Positions 47,849 to 58,854 of a DNA stretch of 64,000 nucleotides are shown here, piece after piece (position 1 is the first letter of the stretch; every line of letters begins with the position of its first letter). A program made the position numbers and the translations under genes. Origin of the DNA: Williamsoniiplasma somnilux (GTDB lineage: Bacteria > Bacillota_I > Bacilli_A > Mycoplasmatales > Mycoplasmataceae); NCBI RefSeq assembly GCF_002804005.1, contig NZ_CP024965.1, positions 186,001-250,000 on the forward strand, given 5' to 3'. The notes under the pieces are model-generated. The model was not told the DNA's origin. It worked only from the letters and a program-made list of their open reading frames with translations, and did no database searches.

Positions 47849-47884
47849 AAAAAAATCCTACACTGTAACTGTAGGATTTTTTTA
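47849..47884. terminator. Bidirectional terminator, GDSL gene and def
   Basis: AAAAATCCTACA and TGTAGGATTTTT form a 12-base stem with loop CTGTAAC; A- and T-runs flank it on both strands. Confidence 0.92.
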
Positions 47885-48490
47885 AATTAAAATTCAATCA
47901 TCTTCAATATGGTTTGGTTTGTCTTTATCGATGCGATCGTAGTACAATTTACCGATATTGTGCTCTAATTCGTGTTGAAAAACAATAGCGACATAACTAC
48001 GTAATTTTAATTCCACATATTCATGAGCTAAATAATCATAACCGCGTACAATAATTTTGTAATGACGTGGAACAATCCCTTCTCAATCATGATCAACACT
48101 TAAACAACCTTCCCCATCTTCTAAAGCTGTCATTTGTGAGCTTTTAGAAATAATTTCAGCATTGATCATAGCATATTCTTCAATTTCATTATTACCTCAA
48201 TCAACACGAACAAAAAACATGTTTTTGTTAAGACCAATTTGAGGAGCTGCTAAACCAACTGCTGGGCGTAAATGATCAGCATTTCCAGAATGATTTAAAA
48301 CTTCATCTTGGCTGTAACGAGTAAAATCAATCAGTCTTTGCATGCAATTTTCTTCTTCTGAAGTTAATTGTTCAGGGTTTTGTACATTAGTTGAAATTGA
48401 ACGAATTATTTGAGGATTTGTGTCTTTCACAAGTCAAGAATTTGAAGGAATGTCTTTTTGCAATAAATCTTTTGTAATATCCAATTTCAT
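47882..48490 (-). CDS. def: Peptide deformylase
   Basis: A 202-residue metalloenzyme that removes N-formyl groups from nascent proteins. All three motifs are intact: GLAAPQIG (79-86), EGCLS with metal ligand Cys129, and HELEH (173-177) supplying two His and the catalytic Glu. It is a type 2 (Gram-positive) form with the inserted loop before motif I. Two TGA codons are Trp. ATG 48490 follows TGAGGT. In Bacillus def-fmt-rsmB are adjacent; no fmt is seen in this window. Confidence 0.96.
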
Positions 48491-48591
48491 AAATACCTCA
48501 ACTAAAATTATACATAGATAAAAGATTATATTTTAGCCTAAATGTTAAGTTATAATTTATTTAATAAATAAATATTGGAGATCTTTTTGAG

Positions 48592-49155
48592 ATGATTGTT
48601 ATTAGTGGTAAGTATCGTGGACGTAAATTAAAAGCTTTGGAAGGAAAAAACACCCGTCCTACTAGCGCACGTGTCAAAGAAGATATGTTTAATATTTTGT
48701 CTAATTATTTTATTTACGAAGGTAAAACTTCTTTGGATTTATTTGGCGGAAGTGGAGCTTTATCAATTGAAGGTTTAAGTAGAGGAGTTAAGTTTGCTTA
48801 TATTAATGATCATTTCCCTGCTGCGATTCAAGTAATTAAAGAAAATTTAAAAGGCATTGATCAACAAAGCTATGCATTATCTCAATTGGATTATGGTGAA
48901 CTTTTAGAAACACTAGAAAATAAAGGGGTGCAAGTAGATTTAATCTATTTAGATCCACCATTTCCACACATTGAATATTATTATGATTTCTTTAATCGAG
49001 TTTTGAATTATAATTTATTAAAAGAATGAGGAATTATTATGACTGAAACTCCAGAATTGTTAGATTTCACAAAATTACCTGAGTTATCGTTATTAAAATA
49101 CAAAGACTGAAAAAATAAACATTTATATTTCTTTAGATTAGAAAGGGGAGTTTAA
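48592..49155 (+). CDS. rsmD: 16S rRNA (guanine-N2)-methyltransferase RsmD
   Basis: A 187-residue SAM-dependent methyltransferase for m2G966 of 16S rRNA. ISGKYRGRKLKALEG and TRPTSARVKEDMFNIL are diagnostic N-terminal sequences. SAM motif I is LDLFGGSGALSIEGLSRG and the catalytic motif IV is LDPPF. TTGGAGATC precedes the ATG at 48592. The final codons form a ribosome site (AAAGGGGAG) for gmk, whose start is one base after the stop. Confidence 0.94.
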
Positions 49156-49156
49156 A

Positions 49157-50050
49157 ATGTCTAGTAATATTAAGCGTAGAATAGTTGTTATTTCAGGACC
49201 AAGTGGAGTTGGTAAGGGCAGCATTAATTCAGTTTTGAGAAAAGACAAACATTTATCATTGGAATACTCTGTGTCAATGACAACAAGAGAACCAAGAAAC
49301 GGAGAAATTGATGGCGTTCACTATTTTTTTGTTACTAATGAAGAATTTGAATCAGCAATTGCTAATCATGAATTAATTGAACATGCGCAATTTGTTGGTA
49401 ACTACTATGGAACTCCTAGGAAATATGTTGAACAGCAATTGCAAAATGGTAAAAATGTAATTTTAGAAATTGAAGTTGATGGCGCTACACAAGTTATTAA
49501 AAACGAAAAAGATGTTCTTTCAATTTTTTTGATGCCTCCAACTTTACAAGAATTAGCTAATCGTTTGCAAGGGCGACAATCAGAAACTCCTGAAGTAATT
49601 AAACAAAGATTAGATAAAGCTTTATTAGAAGTGCCTTTAAAACATACTTACCAATATGTTGTAGAAAATGACACTGTCGAAAACGCTGTTGCTAAAATTA
49701 CTGATATTCTAGAAAAAGAAAATGCAGCTCAAAGTGATGGTCCAACAGTTTTCGATCGTTTAAAAGTAATGATGGGTAATCTTGTTGAAAACAATTACAT
49801 GTTTTTTGTCGAAAACTGAGAAATGAACGTTAAAATTTTGCGCGATAATGGAGTTATCACAACTGAAGAGTTTAATGATTTTGATGCTAAAGAAAAAATG
49901 ATTAATATATTAACCGCGCGTTTATATCATCGTGTTTTAGCACATGGGGAATTTAGTGATTTATTAGATAGAGATTTTGTTGAAAACCAAGTTCAACGTT
50001 TAATGTTTAAGATTAATTTCTTTAGTATCGAGCAAAAATTTGAAGAATAA
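49157..50050 (+). CDS. gmk: Guanylate kinase with a ~100-residue C-terminal extension
   Basis: Phosphorylates GMP to GDP. Residues 1-190 are a complete guanylate kinase: P-loop GPSGVGKG (14-21), SMTTREPRNGE and DGVHYFFV for GMP binding, and VILEIEVDGATQV. The frame then continues through TGA (Trp) at 49817 to TAA 50048-50050, making 297 residues where 200-210 are usual. The extension (about 195-297) is helical and charged (AKEKMINILTARLYHRVL) and I do not recognise it; omega subunit RpoZ, which follows gmk in Bacillus, does not match well. rsmB overlaps its end by 11 bases. Confidence 0.93.
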
Positions 50051-51302
50051 TTCTCGAGTAATAGCCTGAAATCTTTTAAAAAAAGTTTTCATTCATAATA
50101 ATTTCTCTAACATTTTATTAAACGAAATATCTAAACAAGATCTTGAAGACAAATTTAAAAATTTAATTTTTGCAATTGTACACGGAACTATTACTTATAA
50201 AATTTATTTACAACATTTAAGCGACAAGTTAATTGACTCTAAAAAAACTCCAATAGAAATTCAAATTATTATTTGGATGAGTATTTATCAATTACGTTTT
50301 TTACAAGCAATTCCTCGTTACGCCATTCTTAATGAAGCGGTAAATATGGCTAAAAGTGTTAATCCTAAATTTGCCGGTTTTGTTAATGCTTGTTTACAAA
50401 AAATTCTTCGCGAAGAAAACACTTTTTATAATATTGACATTAAATCACCAACCTTAAAATTTTGTATTGAAAATTCATTTCCGCATGAGCTTTATTTAAA
50501 AATACTAGCTGATTATGGAGAGGGAATAGCGCAAAAAGTTGTTGAAAATTCATTAACTAAACCACTAATTAGTTTTAGGGTCAATACTTTAAAAATTTCC
50601 AGCGATAAATTTTGAAATAATTATCATGAACAATTAGCTCTAGTTAAAACTAAAGTTACAGATTGTTTTACTACAGATCAATCAATAGTAAAAACCGATA
50701 TTTTTAAAAATGGTTTAATTACAATCCAAGACCAAGCTTCAATTCTAGTAGGAAACACATTGTCACCAAAATTGAATTCTCGAGTTTTAGATATGTGTTC
50801 AGCTCCCGGTGGTAAATTAACTCATTTAGCTGCGATTATGAATAATACAGGAAAAATTATAGGGTACGAAATTGCAGACAATAAATTCAAATATATTCAA
50901 GAAAATATTTTAAGATTAGGTGTTACTAATGTTGAATTAATTTGTAGCGATGCTACTAAAATTAATGATTCACAAGGCTTTGATTATATTTTATTGGACG
51001 CTCCATGTTCTGGTTTTGGGGTTTTAAAGCGTAAACCGGAGATTAAAAACAATTTTAACATTAAATCTGTTAATGAGATAACAATTATTCAAAAGCAATT
51101 ATTAGTTACAGCCTTTGCTAATTTAAAAACTCAGGGAACATTAGTTTATTCAACTTGTACAATCAATAAAGAAGAAAATCAAAAACAAATAGAAGAATTT
51201 ATCAAACATTACCCGAATATGACAATTATTTCAGAACAACAATTATTTGGTTTTGAAGATAACACAGATGGTTTTTATATTTGTAAAATGCAAAAACAAT
51301 AA
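50040..51302 (+). CDS. rsmB: 16S rRNA (cytosine-5)-methyltransferase RsmB
   Basis: A 420-residue enzyme that makes m5C967. The N-terminal NusB-like RNA-binding domain spans about 1-130 (RFLQAIPRYAILNEAVNMAK), and the methyltransferase domain has SAM motif I LDMCSAPGGKLTHLA, the LLDAPCSGFGVLKRKPEIK motif IV Cys and STCTINKEEN motif VI catalytic Cys. The N-terminus fits only a TTG start at 50040 (MKNNSRVIAW), overlapping gmk by 11 bases; no ATG occurs until 50277, which would delete most of the NusB domain. Two TGA codons (50067 and 50613) are Trp. Confidence 0.92.
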
Positions 51303-51309
51303 TTTTTTT

Positions 51310-51338
51310 AAACAATCTTCGGATTGTTTTATTTTTTT
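51310..51338 (+). terminator. Terminator of rsmD-gmk-rsmB
   Basis: AAACAATC and GATTGTTT closed by a TTCG tetraloop, followed by T-rich sequence. Confidence 0.88.
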
Positions 51339-51362
51339 CTAATCTTATATAGGAGAAAACAT

Positions 51363-53411
51363 ATGATTAGATTATTTTTGTTATTTTTATCAATATTTAG
51401 CTTTCAACCTTTATCTTTAATAAAAAGTGAAAACAACGTTAAAACTAGAGAAAAACAACCAGATTTCAATATTAGAAATTACCGAGAAACAGATTCTAGT
51501 TTTGAAAAAATTTACACTCAACCATTAACGATTGATGCATCATCACCAAATAACTCTTTGTATGAATTAAAAAATTATTTAAGAACTTTTGAAATAAAAC
51601 TAGATATTTATGACAAAGATTTTATTAATAGAAACTTATTTCCAAGTTTTTTAGAATTTGATTTTGAAGAAAATCTTGTTTCAGAAGGTCATCGCTCAAT
51701 TGCTCAAACTCATGTTGTCCAAGAACTTAATTTTAAGAAATTTCAAAATGAATTTGTAACAAATGATTATAATGTGTATTTTACAATGACTGGAGGTGCA
51801 CCTTCTGCTTATCCTAATCAATCTTTGTTAAAATTTTCTTTCACTAAAGAAGGCAACATTGCTTTTACAACCAATAGAACCATTAATTATCCTATTATGG
51901 AAAAATATACTTATATTTCAAAACGTTTAACTAGGGTTGAAAACATTAAATTAATTTTTCAAAAGCCACAGATATTTAACAATTTAAATAATTATCAAAT
52001 AAATGTTCCTTATAACGTTGATTCTAATAGCATTAATAATTTAGATATTCAAATTGCAAAATATTTAAAAAGTGACTTAGAATTTGATAAATATTTAGAA
52101 ATAGCAAAATTAACTAACGAACAAAAAACGTTGTTATTATATCTTGATGTCAACTTGCAAAAATACATTTCAATTCAAATTTTGGTAAAACCAGAATATA
52201 ATCACCCGATTATCAAATATTTATTAAACAATAAATTTTTGCGAGTAAAATTTGCTCAAAAAGTAGATTTATCAATGTTAAACATTAAAAATCAACTAAG
52301 TTTAAAAGAAGGCGAAAACCCCATTAAAGAATTTCTCAAAACCAACATAGTTTATAAAGCATTTATGGAGCAAAATTGTCTTTTAGAATACGACATAAAA
52401 ACCAAAAAAATTTTTATAACTGGAAAAAATGATTTAATAACTAATAATTTATCAATTCAAATTAATTTTTATAAACCTAAACCACCTAAACAAGATTTAA
52501 ATAGTTTAAATTTAAAAAATAATTTAGGTTTGATTCAAGTTGAAACAAATGACTGATATTTATCTGATGAATTCTATTTTAAAAAATGAAAAAACCAAAA
52601 TATGCCAATTTTGATTGAACAAAAATTAGAAGATTATATTGTCGGGAGTTACAAAACTGGAGTTGTTGAAATTACAGCATCCACTAATAATGAAAAATTT
52701 TATGGAACAGTGCAAATTTTTTTACAAGTAGAAACACCAGAGGATCGTAAAATAGATATTGGTAGTTTGAATTTGATAACTAATTTAGGATTAATTAATT
52801 TAGAAAATGAGATTAACCCAGAGATAATTATTTTTAATAAATTGTTAACTTTAAATAAAGAAAAAACTGTTGAATTTAAATATGATGATTTTCTCCTATT
52901 CATTGATAACGAATTTGGTAATTTAACTGCTAAAAAAACAAATAAACATTTCAAAGGAAGTATATTTTTAACATTTGAATCATTTGTGGAAGTAATTAAA
53001 ACCAATATCAATAATTTAGACTTAATTAATGATTTTACTTATATTGAATTAGATATAAATTTACTTAATGATGCTAACAAATTGTTTGATATTTGGTTTG
53101 AAGAAAACAAAACGACGCTTAACGAATCAAAAAATTATTTTAACTTTTTTATTTCAAACAACATTTTAGAAATCACAGTTAAAAAAACTAGTAAAAAATA
53201 TGAAGGTTCCATATCTGCTATTTTTAGATTTGTGTCTCAACCAGCAAACACCGATAAAGAAGAAATTATTACAAAACCGAATTCCTCAAATTTAGATAAA
53301 AGTTCAAAAATTAAAATAATTTATATTCTTGTTATAGTTTTAGGCTTTATAACATTATTGATAACTATTTGATTCCTAATTAAAAAAATTCTACAAAAAC
53401 GAAAAAACTAG
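51363..53411 (+). CDS. Repeat-containing surface protein with C-terminal membrane anchor
   Basis: A 682-residue protein with an N-terminal signal sequence (MIRLFLLFLSIFSFQPLSL, no lipobox Cys) and a C-terminal helix (about 648-670) followed by a basic tail, so the bulk is probably extracellular. The C-terminal half has at least three diverged ~100-residue repeats, each ending in a T-x5-Y/F-x-G-(S/T)-(I/V) strand: NNEKFYGTVQIFLQ, TNKHFKGSIFLTFE and TSKKYEGSISAIFRF; two also begin with SLNL--NLGLI. Such repeats are common in adhesin-like proteins of Spiroplasma and Mesoplasma. It is the first gene of a run with prpC and prkC. Function unknown, adhesion possible. Confidence 0.72.
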
Positions 53412-53449
53412 GACTAAATGATAAAATCATATCTATATAGAGGTAGTTC

Positions 53450-54208
53450 ATGAAGTTTAAATCAGCAAGTCTTTCTGAAATAGGTAATTTCCGTAAAAGC
53501 AATCAAGATTTTTTAGCTGCAGAAAAAAATAAAGATGGCGATTTATTCGCTATTGTGTGTGATGGTATGGGTGGTCATGCTCATGGTGAAATCGCTTCCA
53601 AATTAGCAGTACAAACATTTATTTCTAATTTTAAAAATAGTAAGTTTAATAATTTAACCAATTCTGAAATAAATGTTTGATTAAGAGAAACAACCAATAA
53701 AACTATGAAAGTTATGCTTTCCTATGCTGAAGATTTTCCTGATTCTTTAGACATGGGAACAACTTTATCTGCTATTTTATTTACAAATAAAAAGGGCTTT
53801 GTAATTAATATTGGGGATTCAAGAACTTATAAATTTGTTAATGAAAAATTATTTCAAATAACCAAAGATCAAAACTTATGGAATTCAACAGCTGACGAAG
53901 AAAAAGAAAAAATTAATAAAGCAGCCAATTATGGAAACAGATTTAACGAATTTACTTATTGAAAAGTTTTAACCTCAGCTTTAGGACCTAAGAAAACTTT
54001 AAAAATTGATACTTATTTAATTAAAGAACCAATTGGTTTATACATGTTAACAACAGATGGTGTTCATGATTATATTGACCAAGAATCAGTGATTGAAATT
54101 TTAAGTTCAAAAGCTAAGTTAAAAAGCAAATGTACTAAAATTGTTGAATATGCAAAAGGTGATCTTTCTACTGATAATCTTTCAATTTTATTAGTGGAGG
54201 TTAAGTAA
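53450..54208 (+). CDS. prpC: PP2C-family serine/threonine phosphatase
   Basis: A 252-residue Mn/Mg-dependent phosphatase that reverses phosphorylation by the neighbouring kinase. PPM motifs: NFRKSNQDF near 13-21, CDGMGGHAHGEIASKLA with Asp38, LDMGTTLSAILF, INIGDSRTYKF, LTTDGVHDYID and TDNLSILLVEV with the last metal Asp. GAGGTAGTTC precedes ATG 53450. Its stop is five bases before the kinase start. The same pair exists in Bacillus (prpC-prkC). Confidence 0.93.
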
Positions 54209-54213
54209 AAATT

Positions 54214-55383
54214 ATGGAAAAAGGCAAAACTCTACAAGTTAACAAAGAACTTTTAAAAACTGATAAACAAAACTTTAAAATCAACTCAGCTCCTTTGGTT
54301 GTTAAAAAAAATGAAGAACATTGAGTATCAAAAGATTCTTTGGTTAATGACAGATACAAAATCGTTGAAATAATCGGAAAAGGTGCATTTGCACAAATTT
54401 ATAAGGCTTACGATACTTATGTCAAAAACAAACCAGTAGCAATTAAATTTATCAAAATTCAAGAAGATAATTCTTTAGCACAAGCTCAAGCATTAAATAT
54501 TGAAAAAGAAGCATTTGCTAAATTTTCTTTTTCTAATAAAGTTGTAAGTTTGAAGGATTTTAACATTTGGAAAAAAATGTTTTACATGGTTATTGATTTA
54601 ATTGAAGGTAAACAAGATTTAAACAATTTATTCTCTAAGGGTTATTTTTCGGTTATGTCCCCCGAAGAATTTAAATATTATTATTTACAAATTTGTGAAG
54701 GACTAAGTGAAATTCATGATGCAGGAATAATTCACAGAGATATTAAACCCGGAAACATTATGATAACAGAAACGGAAACTGTTAAAATATCTGATTTTGG
54801 TATTTCTCGTTTACGTTCAATTTTAAATAAAGAAACTCCTAATAATATAGGCTTTGAAGGAACTCCTAAATATATTGCCCCTGAACAAATTTTAGATTCA
54901 TCAGTTTATTTAGAGCAATCTGATATTTATTCTGTCGGTATTATGATGTATGTTTCTTTGACTGGAGTTGAGCCGCATACATTATTTACAACACAAAAAA
55001 TTCAAGACCCTAATGTGCAAAAGAAAATTGCTAAACTTAACATATATGGTAAAGTTGAATTACCAAGCGTTTATAATCCTAATCTAAATTCTTTCATAGA
55101 TAATATTGTGATGAAATGTTTAGCAAAAGATTATAAAAATCGTTATCAAAATTTAAAAGATTTAATTGCTGATTTAAAGCAAATCAATGTTAAATCGGAA
55201 GCTAAGAATCTTGAAATTTCTAACGATATTAAAAATAAGAATGTCAAAAGGTCGTTAAATTCTTATAAAGGTCTAAAATATGAAAGATTTTTTAATAAGT
55301 TTACCAAAAAATGAATTATTCCTTTATTTTTAACAATGGGAATTTTAGTTATTGGTTTATTAATAGTCATATTAATTAGTTAA
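54214..55383 (+). CDS. prkC: Serine/threonine protein kinase, PknB/PrkC type without PASTA domains
   Basis: A 389-residue Hanks-type kinase. The glycine loop is IGKGAFAQIYKA (about 55-66), the ATP Lys is in VAIKFI (Lys78), the catalytic loop IIHRDIKPGNIM (His174-Asp176), DFG at 194-196, and FEGTPKYIAPEQ precedes helix F. A basic linker and one membrane helix (about 366-387) end the protein, so the extracellular PASTA repeats of PrkC are missing. It is therefore a membrane-tethered kinase without an external sensor. rsgA follows after 11 bases. Confidence 0.94.
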
Positions 55384-55394
55384 AAGGAGGATAA

Positions 55395-56282
55395 ATGAAA
55401 GGAATTATTGTTTCTATTGCTAGTCGTCAAAGTAAAGTTTTGGTAGATGGTAAATATTTTATTTGTGAAGCGCGGGGTAATATTAAAAAAACATTCAATC
55501 CTTTGGTTGGTGATGTTGTGGATATTGAAATTATTGATGAATTAACGAAACATGCATTAATAACTAATATTTACCCTCGAAAAAATGAGTTATATAGACC
55601 TAAAATCGCCAATTTAGATCAAGTTTTAATTGTAACTTCCGTTAAAGAACCTGAATTAGCGACTTACATTTTGAATAAATATATTTGAATGCTTGAAATT
55701 ATGAAAATTAAACCAGTTTTGATTTTCACTAAATTAGATTTAATAACTTCCGATGATCAATACATTATTGATAAAATTTCTTCTTATAAAAAGATGGGAT
55801 ATGAAGTTTTTTGTATTGACAATAAAAAACCAGACCAAATTATTCTTGATAATTTACACCAACAATTACAAAACAAAGTAAATGTATTTACAGGACAAAG
55901 TGGTGCAGGTAAATCTTCAACCTTAAATAATTTTTTAAATTTTGAAAAACAAATCAAGACTCAAGAAATTTCTATGTCATTAAACAGAGGAAAACATACA
56001 ACAACAGATATTCAACTTTATCCAATTAACGGAAATATTCTTATTGCTGATACACCTGGATTTTCTTCTTTTGAATTAAAATCTATTGAAATTAGTGATT
56101 TACTTTATAATTTAAAAATTTTTAAAAATTATATTAATAAATGTCAATTTAATGACTGTAAGCATCTTAATGAAAAAAAATGTCAAGTAAAAATTGCTGT
56201 TGAACAAAAATTAATTCCACATTTTATTTATAATGATTATAAAAAGCTTGTTAAAGAATTGGCAACTTCAAAAAGGGGATAA
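55395..56282 (+). CDS. rsgA: Ribosome small subunit-dependent GTPase A
   Basis: A 295-residue circularly permuted GTPase in 30S assembly. An OB fold (1-70) precedes the G domain in permuted order: G4 TKLD, then the P-loop GQSGAGKSS (167-175), the GRGKHTTT-like switch (LNRGKHTTTDIQLY) and G3 DTPGFSSFEL. A C-terminal zinc module has CQFNDCKHLNEKKC. TGA 55686 is Trp. AAAGGAGG precedes ATG 55395. It sits between prkC and rpe as in Bacillus. Confidence 0.96.
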
Positions 56283-56288
56283 AATAAG

Positions 56289-56963
56289 ATGAAAAAATTT
56301 ATTATTGCACCAAGTGTTTTAAGTGCTAACTACATGAATCTAAAAAACGATTTAACTCAATGTTTAGAAAATGATATTAATTGAATTCATTATGATGTTA
56401 TGGATTATGATTTTGTTCCTAATTTAACTTTTGGATCAAAAATTTTACAAGACATTACTAGTCAAATCAAAATGAATATTGACATTCATTTTATGGTTAA
56501 AGTTAAAACCAAAAATTTTACAGATTTTTTTGTTGAATACATTAAAGCTAATCCTCAAATGATGACAATGCACATCGAATCTATGAATGCTAAAGAAACT
56601 AAATTGTTTATTGATTTATGCAAAAAAAATAACATTAAAGCTTCTCTTGCTGTTTCGCCGCAAACTCCAATTAAAAAAATAATTAAGTATTTACCAATAA
56701 TTGATAATATCTTGGTTATGACTGTTGAACCAGGCTTTGGTGGTCAATCTTTTATAGAACATGCTGCAGGCAAAATTGGATTATTAAGAAAAATAATTGA
56801 TCAAAATAATTACAAAACAACTATTGAAGTTGATGGCGGAATCAATTCAGAAACTAGCAAAATCGTAAAAGATTATGGTGTTGACATAATTGTTGCGGGT
56901 AGTTATTTATTTGGTCAAAAAGATTTTGCTCAAAGAGCTAAAAAATTAGCGGGTGGAAACTAA
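56289..56963 (+). CDS. rpe: Ribulose-phosphate 3-epimerase
   Basis: A 224-residue TIM-barrel enzyme of the pentose phosphate pathway, interconverting ribulose-5-phosphate and xylulose-5-phosphate. Signatures: IAPSVLSANY at the start, WIHYDVMDYDFVPNLTFG (metal His and Asp; Trp from TGA), DIHFMVK, MTVEPGFGGQSF and VDGGINSET, VAGSYLFG. The stop is followed immediately by the thiN start. The ribosome site GGGGATAAAATAAG lies over the end of rsgA. Confidence 0.96.
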
Positions 56964-57584
56964 ATGTACAATAGAGTTCTAATAGTTACTGCCAAAACTA
57001 ATCAAAATTATAAATATTTTAATAATGACAATACTTTAATTATTGGTGTAGAAAGAGGTTGTTTAGATCTTATTGAAAAAAACATTAAAATTGATTTTGC
57101 CGTTGGTGATTTTGATAAGGTGGAATTAGAAGAAATAAATTTAATTAAAGCTCATTGTAAAAATTTTGAATTAGCTTCCTCTGAAAAAGATTTTTTAGAT
57201 GGTGAATTAGCAATTTTGAAGGCTAAAGAAATTACTGATTCGCCAATCTTTTTTGTAGCTAATGCAACCAAAAGATACGACAAAAATTTATCAATTTTTG
57301 GTTTAGTTGTTAAATACAATATAACAATGTTTAATGATGAAACAACAATATTTAAAATTTTAAAACCTAATCAAATTTTAAAATTCGAAGATTTTCAAGA
57401 TAAAACTTATATTTCTTTTTTTTCGTGAACCGATACTTTAATTAGTATTGAAAATATGAAATATAATTTAAAAAATTATTTATTAAAACCTTTTGATAAT
57501 TTTTGCATTTCAAATGAATTAATAACATTTCAAGATGCCTATATCAAAACCAATCAAGATATTATTTGCATTGCCACAAAATAA
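56964..57584 (+). CDS. thiN: Thiamine pyrophosphokinase (diverged)
   Basis: A 206-residue protein in the position of Bacillus thiN, after rpe. TPK features are VERGCLDLIEKNIKIDFAVGDFDKV (family GVDRGA..L...I.PD..IGDFDSV) and EKDFLDGELAIL (usual EKDxTDxE). It would pyrophosphorylate imported thiamine to ThDP. The C-terminal thiamine-binding part is poorly conserved and the central GGR(D/L)DH motif reads ATKRYDKN, so activity is less certain than the fold. ATG 56964 abuts the rpe stop with GGGTGG as ribosome site. Confidence 0.82.
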
Positions 57585-57616
57585 AAACGAACACAAATTA
57601 AATGTGTTCGTTTTTA
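57584..57616. terminator. Bidirectional terminator between thiN and 57614-58048
   Basis: AAAACGAACACA (57584-57595) and TGTGTTCGTTTT (57603-57614) form a 12-base stem with runs on both sides. Confidence 0.92.
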
Positions 57617-58048
57617 TTCTTCTTTAGATTTTAATGTTTCTTTTAATTTTCTTTCAGCATCTTTTAAAGCAATCTTTTCTCTTTTAATTCGTTCTTTTGT
57701 ATATTTATATTTGCGCTTATTTTCAAATTTTTGTTGACCTGTAGATTGACGATATAGTTGTTTTTGTTTTAAAGCTTGAGCTTTAGCAACAATTAATTCA
57801 GCTTTAGATATTTTCACTTCCGAATGTTGTTTATTAATAATCTCATCTCTTGTTAAAATGCTTGTGTAATCTAAAGTAATGTCTACATCATCATCTTCAA
57901 TATTTTTAAATTTCATAACTGCTCGATTACCTTTGGCAATTTTTTTTGCCATAATTTGTGCATCTTCTAATGTAAAAAAATTACCATCATTGGCTTCAAT
58001 AATATTAACAACACCCTTATTATCTGTAAAAACCTTTCACTTCTTCAT
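57614..58048 (-). CDS. Hypothetical basic, charged protein, 144 residues
   Basis: A soluble, Lys/Glu-rich protein starting MKKWKVFTDNKGVVNIIEAN (Trp from TGA). The second half is a long predicted charged helix (KRKYKYTKERIKREKIALKD and beyond). ATG 58048 is chosen since GTAGGAA lies seven bases upstream; an ATG at 58054 is too close to that site. It sits convergent to thiN and downstream of tRNA-Leu. I do not recognise it; nucleic-acid binding is possible from charge alone. Confidence 0.68.
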
Positions 58049-58081
58049 TGTCATTTCCTACTTTTCTTAACTTCATTTTAA

Positions 58082-58118
58082 CAAAAAACCACTTCTTTAC
58101 AGAAAAGAAGTGGTTATT
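58082..58118 (-). terminator. Terminator after tRNA-Leu
   Basis: AACCACTTCTTT (58087-58098) and AAAGAAGTGGTT (58104-58115); T-rich on the minus strand after the stem. Confidence 0.88.
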
Positions 58119-58125
58119 TTTGAAT

Positions 58126-58210
58126 TGGTGCCCTTTGTCGGGGTCGAACCGACACGAGTTTCCTCGTCAGATTTTGAGTCTGATGCGTCTGCCAATTCCG
58201 CCAAAAGGGC
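58126..58210 (-). tRNA. tRNA-Leu (CAA)
   Basis: On the minus strand the acceptor stem GCCCTTT/AAAGGGC is perfect. Anticodon stem TCAGA/TCTGA with loop CTCAAAA gives CAA (reads UUG). A long variable arm (CGAGGAAACTCG) identifies a class II tRNA. CCA is encoded. Confidence 0.95.
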
Positions 58211-58261
58211 AATACTTAATTATTATAACTTTAAAAATAACAAAGAAAAAGAGTTTTTAAA

Positions 58262-58290
58262 ATAAAATGAACCGCAAAAGCGGTTCATTA
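58262..58290 (-). terminator. Terminator of rpmB
   Basis: AATGAACCGC (58266-58275) and GCGGTTCATT (58280-58289), loop AAAA, followed on the minus strand by TTATTTT. Confidence 0.82.
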
Positions 58291-58296
58291 TAATTA

Positions 58297-58497
58297 TTAT
58301 CCAACAACTTTATCTTGTTTTTTCAAAGTTCTTAGAGTTCTAGCAGAAACCTTAATTGTGAAAGTTCTACCATTTTCGTCCATAACTTTAATTTTTTGTA
58401 AGTTTAAGTTTCATTTTCTTCTAGTTGCGTTTAAAGCATGTGATCTTGAATTTCCTGAAAGAGCACCTTTGCCTGTTAATGTATCTTTTCTTGCCAT
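58297..58497 (-). CDS. rpmB: 50S ribosomal protein L28
   Basis: A 66-residue ribosomal protein, too short for common ORF cut-offs. It starts [20 protein letters not shown], continues with [17 protein letters not shown] (Trp from TGA) and ends in [10 protein letters not shown], all typical of L28. TTAGGGGTGAA precedes the ATG. As in Bacillus, rpmB is divergent from the yloU-yloV (Asp23-fakA) pair. Confidence 0.95.
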
Positions 58498-58854
58498 ATT
58501 TGTTTCACCCCTAAACTTTTTTCAATACTTGTAGATAATACTAAATTATTTACTAAAAAGCAACAATATTGGAAATGAAGTGCTTTTTTATTTTTTTATT
58601 TTAATTTAGTATTTGAAATATCTAATTACGAATAAATTCATTAATATAATTTTAAAATTATAATAGAAATGTAATAACCGTAGAAATTAAAAAATTATCA
58701 AACTTTAAACGATCGTTTCGTTTTGTTGTATCAAGTAAAAATTAATTAAACTAATTAAAAAATAACTCTAATTATGAATAATTTGAAAAACTATAAATAT
58801 TATTGTTTCTTTTCTAATATGTTAAAATTATTTAAGTAAAGGTCGGTGAATTTT
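58498..58854. other. AT-rich divergent intergenic region with a 12-base palindrome
   Basis: About 357 bases between rpmB and the Asp23 gene. It should hold both promoters; on the minus strand GTATTAT near 58540 could be the rpmB -10. A perfect palindrome AAACGATCGTTT lies at 58707-58718, GC-richer than its surroundings. I see no ORF or convincing RNA structure. Confidence 0.4.
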
